Shown: positions 7,023 through 8,088 of the stretch, one piece after another
How the letters are laid out: every line of letters begins with the position of its first letter
Numbering within the stretch: position 1 is the stretch's first letter
Source: Gammaproteobacteria bacterium
GTDB taxonomy: Bacteria; Pseudomonadota; Gammaproteobacteria; CAISUE01
NCBI GenBank assembly: GCA_947378515.1
Contig: CANCKG010000020.1
Span: 1 to 8,088 of the forward strand
Length of the DNA: 8,088 nucleotides
Direction: 5' to 3'
The notes under the pieces: generated by a model
What the model saw: only the letters and a program-made list of their open reading frames with translations
Database searches by the model: none
Told to the model about the DNA's origin: nothing
Position numbers and translations under genes: made by a program

Positions 7023-7099
7023 TGGTGCGCCCAAGAGGAATCGAACCTCTGACCTTTGGTTTCGGAAACCAACACTCTATCCAACTGAGCTACGGGCGC
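7023..7099 (-). tRNA. tRNA-Arg (anticodon CCG)
   Basis: The reverse complement folds as a full cloverleaf of 77 bases. The acceptor is GCGCCCG with TGGGCGC (one G-U), the D arm is GCTC-AGTTGGATA-GAGT, and the anticodon arm is TTGGT-TTCCGAA-ACCAA with anticodon CCG, reading CGG. The T arm is AGAGG-TTCGATT-CCTCT, followed by discriminator A and an encoded CCA. It closely resembles E. coli tRNA-Arg(CCG). It lies between inverted copies of a 101-base repeat, and each of its ends is repeated again beyond the repeat. Only six bases of its original upstream sequence (7100-7105) remain before the repeat, and I see no convincing sigma-70 promoter inside the repeat. Confidence 0.96.
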
Positions 7100-7105
7100 A
7101 TGATT

Positions 7106-7206
7106 GTGAGTACTGCTTGTTCATCCCTGAAGGATGATTCCAGCCCAGCCTTCCATGGCTGGTCGTTCAGCGGCAAAAAGCAGTGCTTTTTGAATTCCCG
7201 CTTCAC
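7106..7206 (-). repeat. 101-base palindromic repeat on the 5' side of tRNA-Arg
   Basis: This copy has the same length as 6910-7010 and lies in inverted orientation, between the 25-base direct repeats 7081-7105 and 7207-7231. Its stems are 7121-7126 with 7132-7137, 7145-7150 with 7157-7162, 7170-7173 with 7198-7201, and 7175-7181 with 7185-7191. Compared with the other copy, pair C7146-G7161 replaces T6955-A6970, and A7169-T7202 replaces the G6914-C6947 pair, so two stem positions changed on both sides. Confidence 0.85.
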
Positions 7207-7231
7207 CCAACTGAGCTACGGGCGCATGATT
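7207..7231 (-). repeat. Outer copy of 25-base duplication: tRNA-Arg 5' fragment
   Basis: Identical to 7081-7105. On the minus strand it contains six leader bases and the first 19 bases of tRNA-Arg, up to the D loop. It ends eight bases before the cytochrome gene start, so the ancestral tRNA and cytochrome genes were probably divergent neighbours with a very short spacer. Confidence 0.85.
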
Positions 7232-7239
7232 AAGAATTT

Positions 7240-7698
7240 ATGTTAAAAATGAATCATTATCTCACCAAGCTGCTCATTCTGCTGTGTTTAAGCGCTTTTG
7301 TCAATCTACTCGTGTGGTTCTGTGCTTATGCCGAAATATCCGACGACGATATGAGTGCGGCTGCTATTATGACGCGCTTAAAACCCGAAGGCATCGTCGA
7401 TATCGAAGGCACTGCGAAAATTATCGTGTTAACTGAAAATGATAGTGCGCGACCCGAACGGGGCGGCTCGGAAATTTATCAAAGTACTTGCGTGATTTGC
7501 CATGGTTCTGGAGTCGCCGGCGCACCAATCTTTGGCAACCGCCAAGCCTGGGCGCCACGTAAAGCCAAAGGCATGGCGGTATTATTAAATCATGCATTGC
7601 ATGGCTACAATTACATGCCGCCCCGTGGCAGTTGTACCGATTGCACTGATAGTGAAATTCAAGAAGCCATTCGCTATATGTTACTCAAGGCGAATTAA
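7240..7698 (+). CDS. Cytochrome c5-like monohaem cytochrome c
   Basis: This is a 152-residue exported c-type cytochrome. Residues 1-31 form a signal peptide with a likely cut after AYA. The haem-binding motif is CVICH (84-88), the axial Met is in YNYMPPRG (Met126), and the pair Cys132/Cys135 (CTDC) matches the disulphide of the cytochrome c5 family. The AGAPIFGNRQAWAPR and LLNHALHGYNYMPP stretches are typical of that family. It should carry single electrons in the periplasm, soluble or loosely bound to the membrane. The start could be ATG 7240 or ATG 7249 (MNHYLTK); neither has a strong Shine-Dalgarno. It is transcribed away from the tRNA, and its original upstream region was altered by the repeat at 7106-7206. 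The stop overlaps the hipA remnant stop in TTAA (7695-7698). Confidence 0.92.
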   Translation: MLKMNHYLTKLLILLCLSAFVNLLVWFCAYAEISDDDMSAAAIMTRLKPEGIVDIEGTAKIIVLTENDSARPERGGSEIYQSTCVICHGSGVAGAPIFGNRQAWAPRKAKGMAVLLNHALHGYNYMPPRGSCTDCTDSEIQEAIRYMLLKAN

Positions 7699-7939
7699 AC
7701 ACGTAGTTGGCTGCCTACATGATTAAGTGCAGTTTGAATCATCGTTTTAGAGACTTTACTCATACCAGATTCCGTGGCGTACCCTACCCAATTGGCAACA
7801 GCTTGACGCACTTCTTCGATGATGGATAGCGCTAGGGTTTTTTTAATGCCACTGATTTCGGCTAGCTTCACAAGATGTGTTAGCGTAGGATTTTTCCCTT
7901 CACCCAAGATCATCGTACAATGTTCACCCGCAGGCCCTG
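7695..7939 (-). pseudogene. hipA: C-terminal remnant of a HipA-family toxin kinase
   Basis: About 80 residues remain, starting in the GPAGEH region and continuing through GEGKNPTLTHLVKLAEISG and IIEEVRQAVANW, which match the helical C-terminal part of HipA Ser/Thr kinases. HipA proteins are usually about 400-440 residues, so the ATP-binding and catalytic parts are missing. The reading frame passes straight into the TnpB right end at 7940, which marks the break point. An internal ATG at about 7908-7910 could allow a short product, but it would lack kinase activity. No hipB antitoxin is in the window. The rest of the gene may lie beyond the element or be lost. Confidence 0.78.
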
Positions 7940-8083
7940 AGCAAGAAAGTCTCCGGCCTTTAGGCCGGAGTGTTTTAGACTTGGAAGAGGTGTGCAAATC
8001 GAACAAGTCCGCACCTTGTGAAACCTTAGGCGTAGGCCGAGGTACGGTGTTCCTACCGCCCTGAAGGGCGGGGTTTCAAACCA
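7940..8083 (-). mobile_element. Right end of a TnpB-type IS200/IS605-family element, right copy
   Basis: This is the reverse complement of 1-144 with one mismatch (T8050, opposite G34). Hairpins are 7951-7958 with 7963-7970 and 8056-8061 with 8066-8071. It reads inward on the minus strand, and its edge at 7940 abuts the interrupted hipA. The body of the element would extend beyond 8088. Confidence 0.72.
7940..8083 (-). ncRNA. Probable omega RNA (reRNA) scaffold, right copy
   Basis: This has the same reasoning as the left copy: the scaffold is the structured right end and the guide is the adjacent host sequence. Here the guide would start at 7939 on the minus strand and consist of hipA sequence. 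The RNA 5' boundary is unknown. Confidence 0.4.
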
Positions 8084-8088
8084 GCTAA
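8053..8088 (-). CDS. tnpB: C-terminal tail of a TnpB-like protein (partial, 5' end outside window)
   Basis: The minus-strand frame from 8088 reads LAGLKPRPSGR and ends at TAG (8055-8053). It is identical in its shared part to the tail at 1-31. Two copies with the same open tail running off both edges suggest two elements with tnpB outside this window. Confidence 0.45.
   Translation of the reverse strand, partial: LAGLKPRPSGR

Noticed and set aside
7022..7246. Plus-strand open frame across the tRNA region beginning MVRPRGIEPLTF
   Set aside because: It is the antisense reading of tRNA-Arg and its repeats, a well-known kind of false gene.
7819..8064. Plus-strand frame of 81 codons opposite hipA and the TnpB end
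   Set aside because: It is antisense to the hipA remnant and passes through the element hairpins.

Overview
The window looks like a piece of a moderately AT-rich gammaproteobacterial chromosome. The evidence is an mreB-mreC-mreD cell-shape operon with proteobacterial proteins, a PBP4-type DacB, a cytochrome c5-like protein and a tRNA-Arg(CCG) with an encoded CCA end. A host-associated Legionellales/Coxiellaceae-like lineage is possible, but this is a guess from gene content and repeat load.

Layout: a TnpB-type (IS200/IS605/IS1341 group) right end reads inward at 1-144 (+). It is followed by an HSDL2-like SDR oxidoreductase (214-1044, +) and dacB (1107-2576, +). A 464-base gene-free stretch (2577-3040) is packed with hairpins. 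Next come two minus-strand genes, an Hpt-domain protein (3041-3376) and an FAD/NAD(P)H reductase (3390-4130), divergent from mreB (4271-5317, +), mreC (5330-6157, +) and mreD (6410-6889, +). A structured repeat of about 230 bases separates mreC from mreD. tRNA-Arg(CCG) (7023-7099, -) lies between two mirror-image 101-base repeats. A cytochrome c5-like gene (7240-7698, +) then meets, tail to tail, a truncated hipA (7695-7939, -). The hipA remnant is cut by a second copy of the TnpB right end (7940-8083, -). The two ends match at 143 of 144 positions in inverted orientation.

The most notable signal is the family of short structured repeats. At the tRNA, each repeat is bounded by a direct duplication of 25 or 28 bases that includes one end of the tRNA, so the tRNA and its neighbours stay intact. 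Between mreC and mreD a related repeat seems to have duplicated the start of mreD. A decayed 10-codon copy still overlaps the mreC stop as ATGA, and the working mreD starts 256 bases downstream. The dacB-hpt junction may show the same pattern. The two tRNA-flanking copies carry paired compensatory base changes in their stems, which supports conserved folding. I read these as one or two families of small non-autonomous palindromic elements with unusually long target duplications that land at gene edges. This is inference from four loci in one window.

Functionally the window joins envelope biogenesis (MreBCD, DacB) with redox proteins (SDR, flavin reductase, cytochrome c). The SDR, Hpt and reductase genes have no obvious pathway partner here.
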